A DNA stretch of 64,000 bases, from NCBI RefSeq assembly GCF_014217835.1, contig NZ_CP055263.1, positions 930,001 to 994,000 of the forward strand, read 5' to 3'. The notes under the pieces are model-generated. The model worked only from the letters and a program-made list of their open reading frames with translations. It ran no database searches and was not told the DNA's origin. This DNA comes from Metabacillus sp. KUDC1714. Lineage in GTDB: Bacteria > Bacillota > Bacilli > Bacillales > Bacillaceae. This document shows, one piece after another, positions 26,569-36,609 of the stretch. Positions within the stretch are counted from its first letter, which is position 1. Each line of letters opens with the position of its first letter. The translations under genes were made by a program, and so were the position numbers.

Positions 26569-26805
26569 TTAAAACATTGGGTTTTCTTCTAAAAAAATAT
26601 AAATATTTTCAACAAGCTCATTAGGATTTGTACCCGTAACAATTTCTCCGTTAACCAATACATAAAGGGAATGACTACATTTACCGCAATATCCTAAACA
26701 TCCATATTCGATAATATCTAAATTGGGATCTTTTTCAAGCTGTTCTAATGCAGCTTGAGCTCCATTTGCTAAATTACTTATACAAAACTCAATAATCGGC
26801 TTCAT
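26569..26805 (-). CDS. yuzB: YuzB family (DUF1450) protein
   Basis: A 78-residue soluble protein of the YuzB/DUF1450 family, with four Cys at 8, 36, 40 and 43 ([15 protein letters not shown]). The spacing resembles thioredoxin-like [2Fe-2S] ferredoxin domains, so cluster or metal binding is plausible but unproven. Start ATG follows AGAGGTGTAAAAA. It sits next to yutJ (NDH-2-like flavoprotein) and in a region rich in iron-sulfur genes, in the same order as in B. subtilis. Confidence 0.88.
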   Translation of the reverse strand: MKPIIEFCISNLANGAQAALEQLEKDPNLDIIEYGCLGYCGKCSHSLYVLVNGEIVTGTNPNELVENIYIFLEENPMF

Positions 26806-27152
26806 TTTTTACACCTCTCTACTGCTCCCTATTACCATAGGAATAAACACTTACGTCCAAACTTTATTATACTATTATATTGAGGTCAAGGCACATATCT
26901 TGGATGGGAAATTTTTTCTTGAAAAAAGATTATTTTCTTGTAAACACTAACTAAATAATCCATCTTTGTGTTTAACAGTTATGTTCTACGAGTAAATCTC
27001 ACTATTTAATTAAAGCTTTTTCTGATAATGTGTTGTGATTTCAGCTTAAATTCGTTATACTTTTTATGAAATTTTGAATTATTTAACGTATTATTTCTTG
27101 ATTTTTATTATATCATCAACATCAAAAACGTGGGGAAAAAGGGGTATCGTAG
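26806..27152. other. Divergent region between yuzB and yutJ
   Basis: About 350 AT-rich bases containing the yutJ promoter at 27033-27061 and, on the minus strand, an unlocated yuzB promoter. No further structure is visible. Confidence 0.5.
27033..27061 (+). promoter_or_regulatory. Predicted SigA promoter of yutJ
   Basis: -35 TTGTGA (27033-27038), 17-bp spacer, -10 TATACT (27056-27061). The transcript would have a leader of about 85 bases. Confidence 0.6.
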
Positions 27153-28220
27153 ATGAAGAATCTAGTGATTCTTGGCGGTGGCTACGGTGGAATGCGAATT
27201 CTACTTAGATTGTTACCAAACCATTTGCCAGAAGATGTTCAAATTACACTTATAGATAAAAATCCATATCATTGTCTTAAAACCGAGTATTATGCACTTG
27301 CAGCCGGTACAATTTCTGATCATCACATTCGTGTTTCTTTTCCTGAACATCCACGTCTCCATTCAAAGTTTGGGGAAGTGACTTCTGTAAATCTTGACAA
27401 AAAAGAAGTTGTCATAAATGAAGAAGAAATTGTTCCTTATGATGACTTAATCATTGGATTAGGCTGTGAGGACAAGTATCATAATGTTCCTGGCGCAAAT
27501 GAATATACTTATAGCATCCAATCGATTGATCAATCACGTGATGCGTATCAAAAATTAAACAATTTAAATGCTGATGCTACTGTAGCAATTGTTGGAGCAG
27601 GGCTTAGCGGTGTGGAGCTTGCTAGTGAATTAAGGGAAAGTCGTAAGGATTTAAATATTAAGTTATTTGACCGCGGAAAGCATATCTTAGCTAGCTTCCC
27701 TGAGCGACTAAGCAGCTACGTGGAAAGATGGTTTACTGAGCACGGAGTGGAAATCATTAATGGTGCTAATATCACAAAGGTTGAACCTAATGTTGTTTAT
27801 AACCATGATCAACCCTTTGATTGTGATGTGATTGTTTGGACAGCAGGTATTCAACCTAATAAAATCGTTCGTGACCTTCCAGTTGAAAAGGATGCTCAAG
27901 GTCGTGTCGTCCTAACGACTCAGCACTATATTCCAAATTATGAGGATACATTTGTCGTAGGTGATTGTGCTAGTCTTCCACATGCCCCAAGTGCTCAACT
28001 AGCAGAAGCGCAAGCAGAACAAATTGTCCAAGTCTTACAAAAAAAATGGAATGGGGAGCCTCTTCCAGAATCATTCCCTCCATTTAAACTTAAAGGTGTT
28101 CTTGGCTCTCTTGGTAAAAAACAAGGCTTTGGTTTAGTAAACGATCGACCACTAATGGGAAGAGTACCACGTTTATTAAAATCCGGGGTATTATGGATGT
28201 ATAAATATCATAATGGTTAA
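27153..28220 (+). CDS. yutJ: NADH dehydrogenase-like flavoprotein YutJ
   Basis: A 355-residue NDH-2-like pyridine nucleotide-disulfide oxidoreductase, the third flavoprotein of this type in the window after YumB and YumC. FAD motif ILGGGYGGMR lies at about 5-14 and NADH motif AIVGAGLSGVELA at about 147-159; the FVVGDCASLP segment near 270 binds FAD. The C-terminal membrane-binding helix of full NDH-2 enzymes seems short here, and electron acceptor activity is unproven. ATG start with AAAAAGGGG upstream. Same position as in B. subtilis. Confidence 0.88.
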   Translation: MKNLVILGGGYGGMRILLRLLPNHLPEDVQITLIDKNPYHCLKTEYYALAAGTISDHHIRVSFPEHPRLHSKFGEVTSVNLDKKEVVINEEEIVPYDDLIIGLGCEDKYHNVPGANEYTYSIQSIDQSRDAYQKLNNLNADATVAIVGAGLSGVELASELRESRKDLNIKLFDRGKHILASFPERLSSYVERWFTEHGVEIINGANITKVEPNVVYNHDQPFDCDVIVWTAGIQPNKIVRDLPVEKDAQGRVVLTTQHYIPNYEDTFVVGDCASLPHAPSAQLAEAQAEQIVQVLQKKWNGEPLPESFPPFKLKGVLGSLGKKQGFGLVNDRPLMGRVPRLLKSGVLWMYKYHNG

Positions 28221-28227
28221 ATAGAAC

Positions 28228-28260
28228 AAGCGGAAGACTCGAAGTTTGAGACTTCCGCTT
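28228..28260. terminator. Bidirectional terminator between yutJ and yuzD
   Basis: AAGCGGAAG-A-CTC pairs with GAG-A-CTTCCGCTT, a 12-bp stem with one internal A-A mismatch, followed by ATTTATT. The two genes converge here. Confidence 0.75.
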
Positions 28261-28272
28261 ATTTATTATTGA

Positions 28273-28593
28273 CTATTTACTCTCATACCCGTGTTGTTCC
28301 ATCGTTTCATAAATCTTTTTTAACCGCGGATTTCCTTCGCCAACAACCGTACCATCAATGACAACAAGCGGATAGAAATATTCATCATTTAATACCTTCT
28401 CAGCCATTTCCTGCTTTTTAGGGTTGTTTGGAGGCTGGTGAATATCAATATAGGTAATTGTAAAGTGCTGATTCTGATACTTTCTTTTTAAAGCTGCATC
28501 AAGCCATTCATATGTTTCTTTAGCTGATGGTAAATTCACACAGCTAGGACAAAGAATCTCCGCCCCATATACACAAATCTCAACTGATTTCAT
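28273..28593 (-). CDS. yuzD: YuzD family (DUF1462) thioredoxin-like protein
   Basis: A 106-residue protein of the YuzD/DUF1462 family with a thioredoxin-like fold pattern. The CPSC motif lies at about 15-18 (GAEILCPSCVNLP), and a cis-Pro-like FYPLVVIDG segment follows at about 73-82. A redox or disulfide role is plausible, not proven. ATG at 28593 is chosen over 28623 because GGTGGGGATAGA precedes it. It is divergent from yutI, the NifU-like protein. Confidence 0.88.
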   Translation of the reverse strand: MKSVEICVYGAEILCPSCVNLPSAKETYEWLDAALKRKYQNQHFTITYIDIHQPPNNPKKQEMAEKVLNDEYFYPLVVIDGTVVGEGNPRLKKIYETMEQHGYESK

Positions 28594-28796
28594 TCTATCC
28601 CCACCACAATTCTTTTTCTCCATTGTATTCGACTAGATGAAAGATTTCCATCTTATCGTTAGTTAGATGTACCATTTTTAAAATTGAAATAATATGATAA
28701 AATAAGCTGTATTAAGTTTTATTATATCCAATCTTTCGATTAGATTTTTCACGACATTTCAAATATAATATAAAATAAGGAAAGGAGTCGATTTGT

Positions 28797-29033
28797 ATGA
28801 CTGAAACAGTAATGATTGAACAAGTTCAAGAAGTATTAGATAAACTGCGTCCATTCTTACTTCGTGATGGAGGAGATTGTGAATTAGTAGATGTAGAAGA
28901 CGGCATTGTAAAGCTTCGCCTATTAGGTGCTTGTGGAAGCTGCCCTAGTTCAACAATCACATTAAAGGCTGGTATTGAACGTGCTTTATTAGAGGAAGTA
29001 CCAGGTGTTATAGAAGTAGAACAGGTATTTTAA
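28797..29033 (+). CDS. yutI: NifU C-terminal domain protein (Nfu-type) YutI
   Basis: A 78-residue Nfu-type iron-sulfur carrier: a single NifU C-terminal domain with the cluster-binding CxxC at 46 and 49 ([11 protein letters not shown]) and a further Cys28 in [11 protein letters not shown]. Such proteins carry [4Fe-4S] clusters to target enzymes such as aconitase-type proteins. Start ATG follows AAAGGAGTCGATTTGT. It appears to be transcribed alone and ends in a strong terminator. Works in the same pathway as YutM and the Suf genes in this window. Confidence 0.93.
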   Translation: MTETVMIEQVQEVLDKLRPFLLRDGGDCELVDVEDGIVKLRLLGACGSCPSSTITLKAGIERALLEEVPGVIEVEQVF

Positions 29034-29040
29034 TAAAGGA

Positions 29041-29068
29041 AAGGACTAGCCAAGTGGTTAGTCCTTTT
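29041..29068 (+). terminator. Terminator of yutI
   Basis: AAGGACTAGCC pairs with GGTTAGTCCTT (one G-T) with an AAGT loop, followed by TTCTTTTATT. Confidence 0.8.
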
Positions 29069-29080
29069 CTTTTATTAGAA

Positions 29081-29108
29081 AAACTGGCTGATGTTTCAAC
29101 CAGTTTTT
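29081..29108 (-). terminator. Terminator of the hom-thrC-thrB operon
   Basis: On the minus strand AAAACTGG-T-TGA pairs with TCA-G-CCAGTTTT around a small loop, followed by TCTAAT. It lies 13 bases after the thrB stop. Confidence 0.75.
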
Positions 29109-29120
29109 TCACAATCTTTA

Positions 29121-30041
29121 TTATACACTTTTCACTTCTTTAACCTGCTCTACTCTACAGCCTTCAAAGTCAATGTCTAGACGCTCAACATCACAGTTTG
29201 AAAACTCACTTGCCAATTTTTCAGCTAAATAGTCACCTTTTCCTTTTTCAACGAAACAAATAACCGTAGGACCTGCACCGCTAAGGGCTGAACCGTATGC
29301 ACCTAGATCACGTATCTTTTCTTGAACTGCAGCAATTTCTGGGATTAAACTACTTCTATACGGCTGATGAAAAAGATCTTTGTTCATCATTTGTCCTACT
29401 AGCTTCCAATTGTTCGTAAGGATTCCAGCGACTAACATATTACTAATTGCACTTGCTTCTACTGCTGCTTTGTAGTCAAGTGCTTCTGGTAAGACGTTTC
29501 TAGCATCACTTGTAAATACCTCATATTTAGGTACAACAACAACTGTGTCTACATCTATATTCTTTACACAAACTAATTCTGTTTGATCCTCTTGATGAAG
29601 ACCGACAACTAACCCACCAAAAAGGGAAGCACCAACATTATCTGGATGACCCTCTTCAAGGCTTGCTATTCTTAATTTCTCATCATTTGTTAATTGAAGG
29701 TTACAAAGCTGATTTGCAAGCTCAATTCCAGCAATAATCGCTGAGGCACTGCTGCCAATCCCCCTTGCCATCGGGATATCGCTCCATACCTTTACTTCAC
29801 AAACTGGCAATTTTTTATTATGTTTAGAAGCTGTCTTATTAGCTACCTTAGCAATTAAGTTATCCTCATTTGTAGGTAGTTCCTTAACATGCTCAGTCAT
29901 TGGGATAAAAAGAAGTTGATCTGCTTTTGTCACTTCAAGTGTTAAATATTTACCGAGCGCAAGCCCAATAGAATCAAATCCCGGTCCTAAATTGGCCGTG
30001 CTACCCGGTACCGTAATTTTTAACATGTCGCCTTCTTTCAT
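29121..30041 (-). CDS. thrB: Homoserine kinase
   Basis: A cytosolic enzyme of 306 residues that phosphorylates homoserine, the step before threonine synthase. It belongs to the GHMP kinase family: the ATP-binding motif [12 protein letters not shown] is at about 91-102, the N-terminal [14 protein letters not shown] motif at about 10-23, and the C-terminal [13 protein letters not shown] motif at about 255-267. The chosen ATG overlaps the thrC stop (ATGA), typical of translational coupling; an internal ATG at 30026 with AAGAAGG upstream is an alternative. Last gene of the hom-thrC-thrB operon. Confidence 0.95.
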   Translation of the reverse strand: MKEGDMLKITVPGSTANLGPGFDSIGLALGKYLTLEVTKADQLLFIPMTEHVKELPTNEDNLIAKVANKTASKHNKKLPVCEVKVWSDIPMARGIGSSASAIIAGIELANQLCNLQLTNDEKLRIASLEEGHPDNVGASLFGGLVVGLHQEDQTELVCVKNIDVDTVVVVPKYEVFTSDARNVLPEALDYKAAVEASAISNMLVAGILTNNWKLVGQMMNKDLFHQPYRSSLIPEIAAVQEKIRDLGAYGSALSGAGPTVICFVEKGKGDYLAEKLASEFSNCDVERLDIDFEGCRVEQVKEVKSV

Positions 30042-31099
30042 TGAACAGTAACTCCATTTAATTGCTGTAAGAAGACTTCCTCGTCATTCGGAAGAACAAT
30101 TGGTTTGATTTCTGAAATATCGATCGCAGTATTTGGATCTTTTAAACCATTACCAGTTAAAACTGCAACAACCTTGCTACCTTCTTTAATAAGACCCAAT
30201 TTACGATGCTTGATCAAGCCAGCTATTGATGCGCAAGAGCCAGGTTCAGCAAATACACCTTCCTCACGTGCGATTAATTGATAAGCTTCTAGGATTTCTT
30301 CATCAGTAACAGAATCAATTTTACCATTTGACTCTTCCTTCGCTTTTACAGCTGTTTCCCAGCTTGCTGGGTTTCCGATACGAATAGCTGTAGCAACTGT
30401 CTCAGGATTTTCAATTGGTTCACCACGAACGATAGCAGCTGCACCTTCAGCTTGGAAGCCATGAATTTTCGGTAAACCTGTTTGTTTCTTTTCATTATAC
30501 TCTTTAAAACCTTTCCAGTAAGCTGTGATGTTACCTGCATTTCCTACAGGAATTGCAAGATAATCTGGTGCGCTACCGAGTTGTTCACACACCTCAAATG
30601 CAGCAGTTTTTTGGCCTTCAATTCGATATGGATTTACCGAGTTAACTAAAGTAATCGGTAGTTTCTCACTTATGTTTCGAACCATTGTTAGTGCATGATC
30701 GAAATTGCCTTGGATCGCATAAATTTCTGCTCCATACATAACCGCTTGTGCAAGCTTTCCAAATGCGATTTTCCCGTCTGGAATTAAAACGATACATTTC
30801 ATGTTTGCTCTTGCAGCATAAGCAGCCGCCGCTGCAGAGGTGTTACCAGTTGACGCACAAATAACTGTGTCACTACCTTCTTCTTTAGCTTTTGCCACTG
30901 CCATTACCATTCCACGATCTTTAAATGAACCAGTTGGATTTGTACCTTCTGTTTTCACATATAATTCAACTCCAAGCTTTTCAGAAAGCTTTGGTAAATG
31001 GATAAGAGGTGTATTCCCCTCTTGAAGAGTTAATTTAGGTGTTTTATCTGTTACTGGTAAAAACTCTGCAAATTCTTGGATAAGACCTTTCCACATCAT
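30038..31099 (-). CDS. thrC: Threonine synthase
   Basis: A 353-residue PLP enzyme that converts O-phosphohomoserine to threonine. The PLP lysine lies in [10 protein letters not shown] (Lys60), the phosphate-binding glycine loop (VGNAGNITA) is near 187-195, and SCASIAGL follows near 290. The first two codons are both ATG; the second may be the true start. The start overlaps the hom stop codon and its own stop overlaps the thrB start, so the three genes are tightly coupled. Confidence 0.96.
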   Translation of the reverse strand: MMWKGLIQEFAEFLPVTDKTPKLTLQEGNTPLIHLPKLSEKLGVELYVKTEGTNPTGSFKDRGMVMAVAKAKEEGSDTVICASTGNTSAAAAAYAARANMKCIVLIPDGKIAFGKLAQAVMYGAEIYAIQGNFDHALTMVRNISEKLPITLVNSVNPYRIEGQKTAAFEVCEQLGSAPDYLAIPVGNAGNITAYWKGFKEYNEKKQTGLPKIHGFQAEGAAAIVRGEPIENPETVATAIRIGNPASWETAVKAKEESNGKIDSVTDEEILEAYQLIAREEGVFAEPGSCASIAGLIKHRKLGLIKEGSKVVAVLTGNGLKDPNTAIDISEIKPIVLPNDEEVFLQQLNGVTVQ

Positions 31100-32394
31100 A
31101 TTGAACCGTTCCCTTCTACTCGATACGTACTTTTTACTTCTTCTACTACTTCTAAGTCATTTAAATGTTGTAAAATTTCTTCAAAATCGCTTTGAGCTGC
31201 TTTATGTGTAACAATCACAATTTCTGCTAGATTGCTATTTTTAATTGGGAGCTGAAGGATTTTCTCAAAACTAACTCCTCTTTCAGAGAAAAGGGATGTG
31301 ATATTTGAGAATGCACCTACTTGATCCTTCGCTGTAATTCTTAAGAAATGCTGTGCGTAAATATGCTCTGGGCTTTTTAACTGCTTTTCAAATTGAGGAG
31401 CAACTGCACTTCTTCCATTAACATCAAGTCTCATGTTTTTCATAACGCCTACTAAATCAGATACAACTGATGTTGCAGTAGGAAGACTTCCCGCTCCAGG
31501 ACCGTAGAACATCGTTTCACCAACTGCTTCACCATAAACATACACTGCGTTATATTCGTCATTTACAGCAGCTAATGGATGAGATTCAGGTAGTAAGGTT
31601 GGTTCAACAGCAACTTCTATTTTCCCATTTTCTCTTTGTGCTATTCCAATTAACTTCATTGTGTAGCCAAGACGCTTGCTATAACCAATATCATCATCAG
31701 TAACACTTGAGATTCCTTTTACTTTTACATCTTCTAAGTCAACATGCATTGAAAAGCCTAAGCGAGCAAGAATGGCCATTTTTCTAGCTGCATCCAAGCC
31801 TTCTACATCTGATGTCGGATCAGCTTCCGCATACCCAAGATCTTGAGCTTCCTTTAAAACTTCGTCATATGCACTTCCGAGCTTCGTCATTTTTGTTAAA
31901 ATAAAGTTCGTTGTTCCATTAACAATTCCCATCATTTTTGTAATTCGATCTGAAGCTAAGCCATCTACTAGGCTACGTAAAATTGGGATTCCGCCTGCTA
32001 CACTAGCCTCATAGAAAAGGTCACAGCCATTCTCTGTAGCAATCGAAAGTAGTTCTGTTCCGTACACTGCCATTAAATCTTTATTCGCTGTAACAACATG
32101 TTTTTTTGCTTTTAGCGCTTCAATTAAATGTTGACGAGTTTCTTCTACTCCGCCCATTACTTCAATAACAACATCTATATCAGGGTTTTTTATTACATCA
32201 TCTACATTTGTGGTAAAGACCTCTTTTTCAATGTGGACTTGTCGTTCTTTATCCATATTTTTTACTAATACCTTTTTAACTTTTACTGGACAACCAACTT
32301 GGTGCATTAATTTATCTTGGTGATCCTCGATAATCTTAACAACACCACTTCCAACCGTTCCAAGACCTAAAAGTCCAACATGTATTGCTTCCAC
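31096..32394 (-). CDS. hom: Homoserine dehydrogenase with ACT domain
   Basis: A 432-residue enzyme that reduces aspartate semialdehyde to homoserine with NAD(P)H. The nucleotide-binding [12 protein letters not shown] motif is at the N-terminus, the catalytic domain signature with NGTTNFIL and [12 protein letters not shown] lies at about 175-205, and a C-terminal ACT domain (about 345-420, [16 protein letters not shown]) is the usual site of threonine feedback. GTG at 32394 is chosen because AAAAGGAG lies eight bases upstream; the GTG at 32403 overlaps it. First gene of the threonine operon. I see no T-box or riboswitch in its 220-bp leader region. Confidence 0.96.
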   Translation of the reverse strand: MEAIHVGLLGLGTVGSGVVKIIEDHQDKLMHQVGCPVKVKKVLVKNMDKERQVHIEKEVFTTNVDDVIKNPDIDVVIEVMGGVEETRQHLIEALKAKKHVVTANKDLMAVYGTELLSIATENGCDLFYEASVAGGIPILRSLVDGLASDRITKMMGIVNGTTNFILTKMTKLGSAYDEVLKEAQDLGYAEADPTSDVEGLDAARKMAILARLGFSMHVDLEDVKVKGISSVTDDDIGYSKRLGYTMKLIGIAQRENGKIEVAVEPTLLPESHPLAAVNDEYNAVYVYGEAVGETMFYGPGAGSLPTATSVVSDLVGVMKNMRLDVNGRSAVAPQFEKQLKSPEHIYAQHFLRITAKDQVGAFSNITSLFSERGVSFEKILQLPIKNSNLAEIVIVTHKAAQSDFEEILQHLNDLEVVEEVKSTYRVEGNGSI

Positions 32395-32628
32395 AAGTTC
32401 CACTCCTTTTCATGTTCATCCAGAGAGTACAACTGTACCCTCATAAAAGACACCATTAATATACTTGTCATTATAAAATGCATAGAACTGTTTTACAAGG
32501 GCGAATTTTCAGTTTTTATAATGAAAACGCTACCTTTGTTGCTGTATAAGGGTTTTATTTTTTTTACATTTTTTAAAATTCAAACTCAATTTTGTTATGT
32601 ATAAAGTTTTTCAATATATTATTTATAC

Positions 32629-33603
32629 TTAATTTACGATGACCTCTGTTTTTGGCGAATTTCCTTTTAGGACAGATGCAATATTATCTGCACATAAATT
32701 CATCATCGTATATCTTGTTTCAAGGCTTGCGCTTCCGATATGTGGTAATGCAACAACATTATGTAATCCTACTAATGGATGGCTCGATTCGATCGGCTCT
32801 TGCAAAAATACATCAAGCCCAGCACCAGCAATTTCATTGTTGATTAGTGCTTCATAAAGGTCAACCTCATTCACAACGGCACCTCGGCTTGCATTGACAA
32901 AAATACTAGAGTTTTTCATTTTTATAAATGCATCCTTGTTAAAAAGCTCACGTGTTTCATCGGTTAAAGGTGCTAAACAAACGACAAAGTCAGCATTTGA
33001 TATCAATTCATCAAACGTAGAATAGATGGCACCAAGTTTAGTCTCTGCCTCCTCATTTCTTGTTCGGTTATGGTAGAGAATCTTCATGTCAAAGCCTGTT
33101 GCTCGTTTTGCAACTGCTTGTCCAATTTTCCCCATGCCAACAATACCAATTGTCTTATGGTGGACATCAACCCCGGCTAAAAGTAATGGTCCCCAGCTTT
33201 TCCATTGATTCTCTTTCACATAATCTGCTGCTTCTAGTAATCGGCGTGCTGTTGCAAGAATTAAACCAAATGTTAGATCCGCAGTAGTATCTGTTAATAC
33301 ATCTGGAGTATTACAGACAACAATTCCTGAATCATTCGCATAATGAACATCAATGTTATCATATCCAACTGCTAGATTTGCTACGACTTTTAACTGCCCA
33401 GCTACATCTAATAATTGTTTATCAATTGAATCTGAGAGCATTGTTAATAGTGCATCAGCTTTTTTTGCTTTCTCAAGTAATAAATCTCTTGGACAAGGTG
33501 TTTCCTCTTCTGGCCACATTTCTACATCTGCTATTTCATAAAGTGGTTGAAGCTGTTGTTCTGAACATTTTCTTGTCACAAAAATATAAGGTCTTGTAGT
33601 CAA
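32629..33603 (-). CDS. D-isomer-specific 2-hydroxyacid dehydrogenase (GyaR/YvcT-like)
   Basis: A 324-residue NAD(P)-dependent dehydrogenase, closest in pattern to glyoxylate/hydroxypyruvate/2-ketogluconate reductases. The Rossmann motif GIVGMGKIGQAV lies at about 144-155, the substrate Arg in NASRGAVVNE near 235, and the Glu/His pair in the LPHIGSAS region near 282-290. Substrate is not certain. TTG at 33603 is chosen because GAGGTG lies six to seven bases upstream, overlapping the GTG at 33612. This gene is an addition to the B. subtilis yut order, upstream of and codirectional with hom. Confidence 0.85.
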   Translation of the reverse strand: MTTRPYIFVTRKCSEQQLQPLYEIADVEMWPEEETPCPRDLLLEKAKKADALLTMLSDSIDKQLLDVAGQLKVVANLAVGYDNIDVHYANDSGIVVCNTPDVLTDTTADLTFGLILATARRLLEAADYVKENQWKSWGPLLLAGVDVHHKTIGIVGMGKIGQAVAKRATGFDMKILYHNRTRNEEAETKLGAIYSTFDELISNADFVVCLAPLTDETRELFNKDAFIKMKNSSIFVNASRGAVVNEVDLYEALINNEIAGAGLDVFLQEPIESSHPLVGLHNVVALPHIGSASLETRYTMMNLCADNIASVLKGNSPKTEVIVN

Positions 33604-33751
33604 TATGATCACCTCAGAAAGTTATAGTTGGTACCCTTATTTTACCACAAGCCCTACTAAATGTACTTTTTATTAATATAAATAGAATGACTGACCCGAA
33701 TTTCAAAGAAATTGAATCAGCCACCTTAATTTCCATATATGCTTTTGCTCC

Positions 33752-34753
33752 TTACGATGACATCCATTCAACAGTTGGTACAACAATTCTTTTTGTTTTA
33801 ATAGACAACATACTCGAATACCCTCGCAAGAATGATTCATACTGACTTGAATTTTTCAATATTTCATTCATTTCCCCTTCAAAAAATGGTTTATCTTCTT
33901 CTTGTGACAAATAATAATTTTCTACACACTCAAAATAATGAATAGGGAATAATAATCTACTATAAATAAGTCTCCATGAGAATGCTGAAAGTGGTGTTGT
34001 ACGATCATAATCTTCTAAAAAACTGAAACCATTTATTTTTAATTCCTCATGATTTTCAAAGAAAAGATGTCTCATATATTCTGCAATGTCCCTACTACCA
34101 TGATCAAAAACCCATTCAGTTGGTAATTTAACACACATTTTTGGATTCCATGTTGTAGAGTTGAAACGATGGTGACAAATAGTTCCTGAGTCAATCGGTT
34201 GTGGCTCTTCATCTAGTTCTGTATCTACTAAATATTGAATTGCGTTTTCTGCTAATCCTAAATAATAGGGAAAAGACTCTACAAACATTTTTTCAAACTG
34301 ATTTAGCGGTTGATTATGCACCCTCCCCATCCAAAATGACTCTAATTGATCTAAGCGCTTTTCCCAAAGAAATTTCCATTGACCAATTCGCTGTGTTTTT
34401 GACACTTGATAGGGATAAGATCTCGCCTTTTGATGAAAACGAGCTAATTCTCTACCAATTTGATTAAACCTCCCTTGTGTATAGGATGAACATTTGATTA
34501 TTGCATATTTTGCTTCATCCTTCTCAAAAAACATATGGTTTTTTTTCGTTAAAACAAAGCTTGAAATATAAGGCTCCCTTTTTTCTAACATAAATTGACT
34601 TAATTGATATAACTCGTATAGTTCTTCTTCATCTATATGTGAGACAGGTATTAGTAGGAAATGGGTTTGGTGCAGATAAAAAGAGTCATAGTTGCCCAGC
34701 TTTGTCATCTCTTGAACTTTTATTCCATACTCTTCGAAAATTGTTTTCTTCAT
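33752..34753 (-). CDS. yutH: Spore coat protein YutH (CotS-like kinase fold)
   Basis: A 333-residue protein of the CotS/YutH family found in the spore coat, distantly related to aminoglycoside phosphotransferases. Kinase-like features are weak: a CHHRFNSTTWNP segment near 190 stands where a catalytic loop would be, and WVFDHGSRDIAEYMRHLF near 215 follows. No signal peptide; it would be made in the mother cell and assembled on the forespore. Start ATG has AGGAGGGATTAAG upstream. Expression by a sporulation sigma factor is expected from the family but no promoter was placed. Confidence 0.88.
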   Translation of the reverse strand: MKKTIFEEYGIKVQEMTKLGNYDSFYLHQTHFLLIPVSHIDEEELYELYQLSQFMLEKREPYISSFVLTKKNHMFFEKDEAKYAIIKCSSYTQGRFNQIGRELARFHQKARSYPYQVSKTQRIGQWKFLWEKRLDQLESFWMGRVHNQPLNQFEKMFVESFPYYLGLAENAIQYLVDTELDEEPQPIDSGTICHHRFNSTTWNPKMCVKLPTEWVFDHGSRDIAEYMRHLFFENHEELKINGFSFLEDYDRTTPLSAFSWRLIYSRLLFPIHYFECVENYYLSQEEDKPFFEGEMNEILKNSSQYESFLRGYSSMLSIKTKRIVVPTVEWMSS

Positions 34754-35027
34754 CTTAATCCCTCCTGCACAAATATCCTTATTCTATCGTAATCCATTTT
34801 TCTTAAGTTTATGATCAATTAAAGCAGGGAGTACAGATGTTTTGTAGAAGAATATAAGGATAGTCGTTTATTCTTATTAAATTTGTTTAGACTGTTAACA
34901 GAGTATTGATTTTTCCCCCTCTAGTTAAAGAATTGTATGAGTGTCAGACTTATTACTGGAATATTTGGTATATATGCGTCATAAACTAAATAAATGCTCA
35001 AAACATAAAGAATTGGGTGATGGTTAA

Positions 35028-35528
35028 ATGAAAAGTGAAGAAAAGATGGATCTCGTTGAAAAAACAGCAAGGGAATGGATGGTTAAACGCGGAGTAAAAC
35101 TTGAAGATATTGCTGATTTAGTATACTTTTTACAGGAAAAGTATCACCCTGATTTAACAATGAAAGAATGCTTAGAAAATGTTGACCGCGTTCTTACGAA
35201 AAGAGAGGTCCAAAATGCTGTTCTTACAGGTATCCAGTTTGATGTGTTAGCTGAAAAAGGCCAATTGGAGGAGCCATTACAGAATATCATTGAGACTGAT
35301 GAAAGCTTATATGGAGTAGATGAAATTCTAGCTTTTTCAATTGTCAACATCTATGGTTCAATCGGCTTCACAAATTATGGATACATTGACAAGCTTAAAC
35401 CTGGTATTCTGCAATACTTAAATGATAAATCATCAGGAAAATGCCATACATTTTTAGACGATATCGTAGGAGCGATTGCAGCAGCTGCCTCAAGCAGACT
35501 AGCACACCGAGCTCGTGATGTTGAATAA
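35028..35528 (+). CDS. yutG: YutG, PgpA/LtrC-like phosphatidylglycerophosphatase family protein
   Basis: A 166-residue protein of the phosphatidylglycerophosphatase A family in its soluble, Firmicutes-type form, related to Listeria LtrC. The pattern ILAFSIVNIYGSIGFTNYGYIDKLKPG (split at about 103-130) and the Ala-rich DDIVGAIAAAASSRLAHR end are typical. Full PgpA enzymes are membrane-bound; this one has few hydrophobic helices, so an enzymatic role is uncertain. Start ATG follows GGGTGATGGTTAA. It is alone on the plus strand and followed by a repeat copy. Confidence 0.82.
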   Translation: MKSEEKMDLVEKTAREWMVKRGVKLEDIADLVYFLQEKYHPDLTMKECLENVDRVLTKREVQNAVLTGIQFDVLAEKGQLEEPLQNIIETDESLYGVDEILAFSIVNIYGSIGFTNYGYIDKLKPGILQYLNDKSSGKCHTFLDDIVGAIAAAASSRLAHRARDVE

Positions 35529-35532
35529 TAAG

Positions 35533-35654
35533 AAAAGCGCAAGCGCCTTGTTCAGACCCGACAGGCATAAGACGCTCAGGAATAGAAGACGTTCTTTGTC
35601 TTCAATTCCTGAGTGGCTTATGACCCCGAGGGTCTAGGCGCTGGAGCTAGACAC
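35533..35654. repeat. Dispersed hairpin repeat, copy E
   Basis: Family copy with complete head and end. Interior arms CTCAGGAAT and ATTCCTGAG, then GAAGAC and GTCTTC, differ from those of other copies on both sides in matching fashion. It lies directly after yutG. Confidence 0.85.
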
Positions 35655-35694
35655 TAACACTGAGTAAGAAAAGCTATTAATTCTGATACGAGAA

Positions 35695-35724
35695 AAAAGC
35701 AATTGGTCATGTCGCCAATTGCTT
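35695..35724. terminator. Bidirectional terminator between yutG and yutF
   Basis: AAAAGCAATTGG pairs with CCAATTGCTTTT around an eight-base loop, with A-run and T-run on the outer sides. Confidence 0.85.
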
Positions 35725-35730
35725 TTATTT

Positions 35731-36519
35731 TTAATTTCGAATTACCCCACGCACATAATCTGTTAATGAATCCACTGTATATGTCGGCTGAATTGAATAG
35801 TCTTTTAACTGGATTTTAGATGTCACACCTGTATGCACAAGCAACGTATCTAAACCACAATTGATACCAGCCTTTATATCAGTATCATAATTATCTCCGA
35901 CCATTAATGTGTCACTTTTATCTATTCCTAACACTTGTAATGCCTGTTCAACGATGATTGCTTCTGGTTTCCCAATAAAAATTGGCTGAGTATTTGTTGA
36001 GACTGAAACAACAGACGTAAGCGCACCATTCCCAGGTAAGAGACCTCGCTCAGTAGGAAGTGCAATATCTGCATTTGTAGAAACAAATGTAGCACCGTTT
36101 CTTACTGCAATACAGGCCATTGCCAGCTTTTCATACGTGATTTCTCGGTCAATCCCGGTTACAACAAAATCAGGGGCTTGATCTACAAGCATTAAGCCTC
36201 TATTCTCCAATGCTTGTTTTAGCCCTACTTCACCAATAGCATATATGCTAGCTCCCCGCTTTTTCTCCCATATAAAGTTAGCAGTAGCTTGGCTAGTAGT
36301 AAAAACATGTTCTTTTGTTGCATGAATATTAAATTGTGTTAGCTTCTTCGCTACTTGTTCCGGTGTTTGTGAGGAATTATTTGTAACGAATAAGTAAGGG
36401 ATTTGATTTTTTACTAAATAAGCAACAAACTCGCTTGCTGCCTCAATTTGTTCTGTTCCTCTATACATCGTACCGTCTAAATCAATTAAATACCCTTTAT
36501 ACTGCTTCACTTGAATCAC
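35731..36519 (-). CDS. yutF: HAD-IIA family sugar phosphatase YutF
   Basis: A protein of about 262 residues from the HAD-IIA (NagD-like, TIGR01457) phosphatases. The nucleophile motif LIDLDGTMYRG lies near the N-terminus, motif II VTNNSSQTP at about 45-53, and motif IV VGDNYDTDI near 212-220. Substrates of relatives include sugar and p-nitrophenyl phosphates. The long frame to 36597 is rejected; GTG at 36519 has AAAGGAAAG just upstream, and GTG at 36510 is the alternative that matches YutF in length. yutE lies upstream on the same strand. Confidence 0.9.
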   Translation of the reverse strand: MIQVKQYKGYLIDLDGTMYRGTEQIEAASEFVAYLVKNQIPYLFVTNNSSQTPEQVAKKLTQFNIHATKEHVFTTSQATANFIWEKKRGASIYAIGEVGLKQALENRGLMLVDQAPDFVVTGIDREITYEKLAMACIAVRNGATFVSTNADIALPTERGLLPGNGALTSVVSVSTNTQPIFIGKPEAIIVEQALQVLGIDKSDTLMVGDNYDTDIKAGINCGLDTLLVHTGVTSKIQLKDYSIQPTYTVDSLTDYVRGVIRN

Positions 36520-36609
36520 TTCTTTCCTTTTATTTCCAATTTGAAAGAGGATGACTATTTTAGAGTCACCCTTTTGTGCATGTTCTTTTTCATGCAATAT
36601 TTCAATTAT

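Noticed and set aside
32395..32628. T-box or riboswitch leader for hom-thrC-thrB
   Set aside because: No T-box sequence (AGGGTGGNACCGCG) and no aptamer motifs; only AT-rich sequence.
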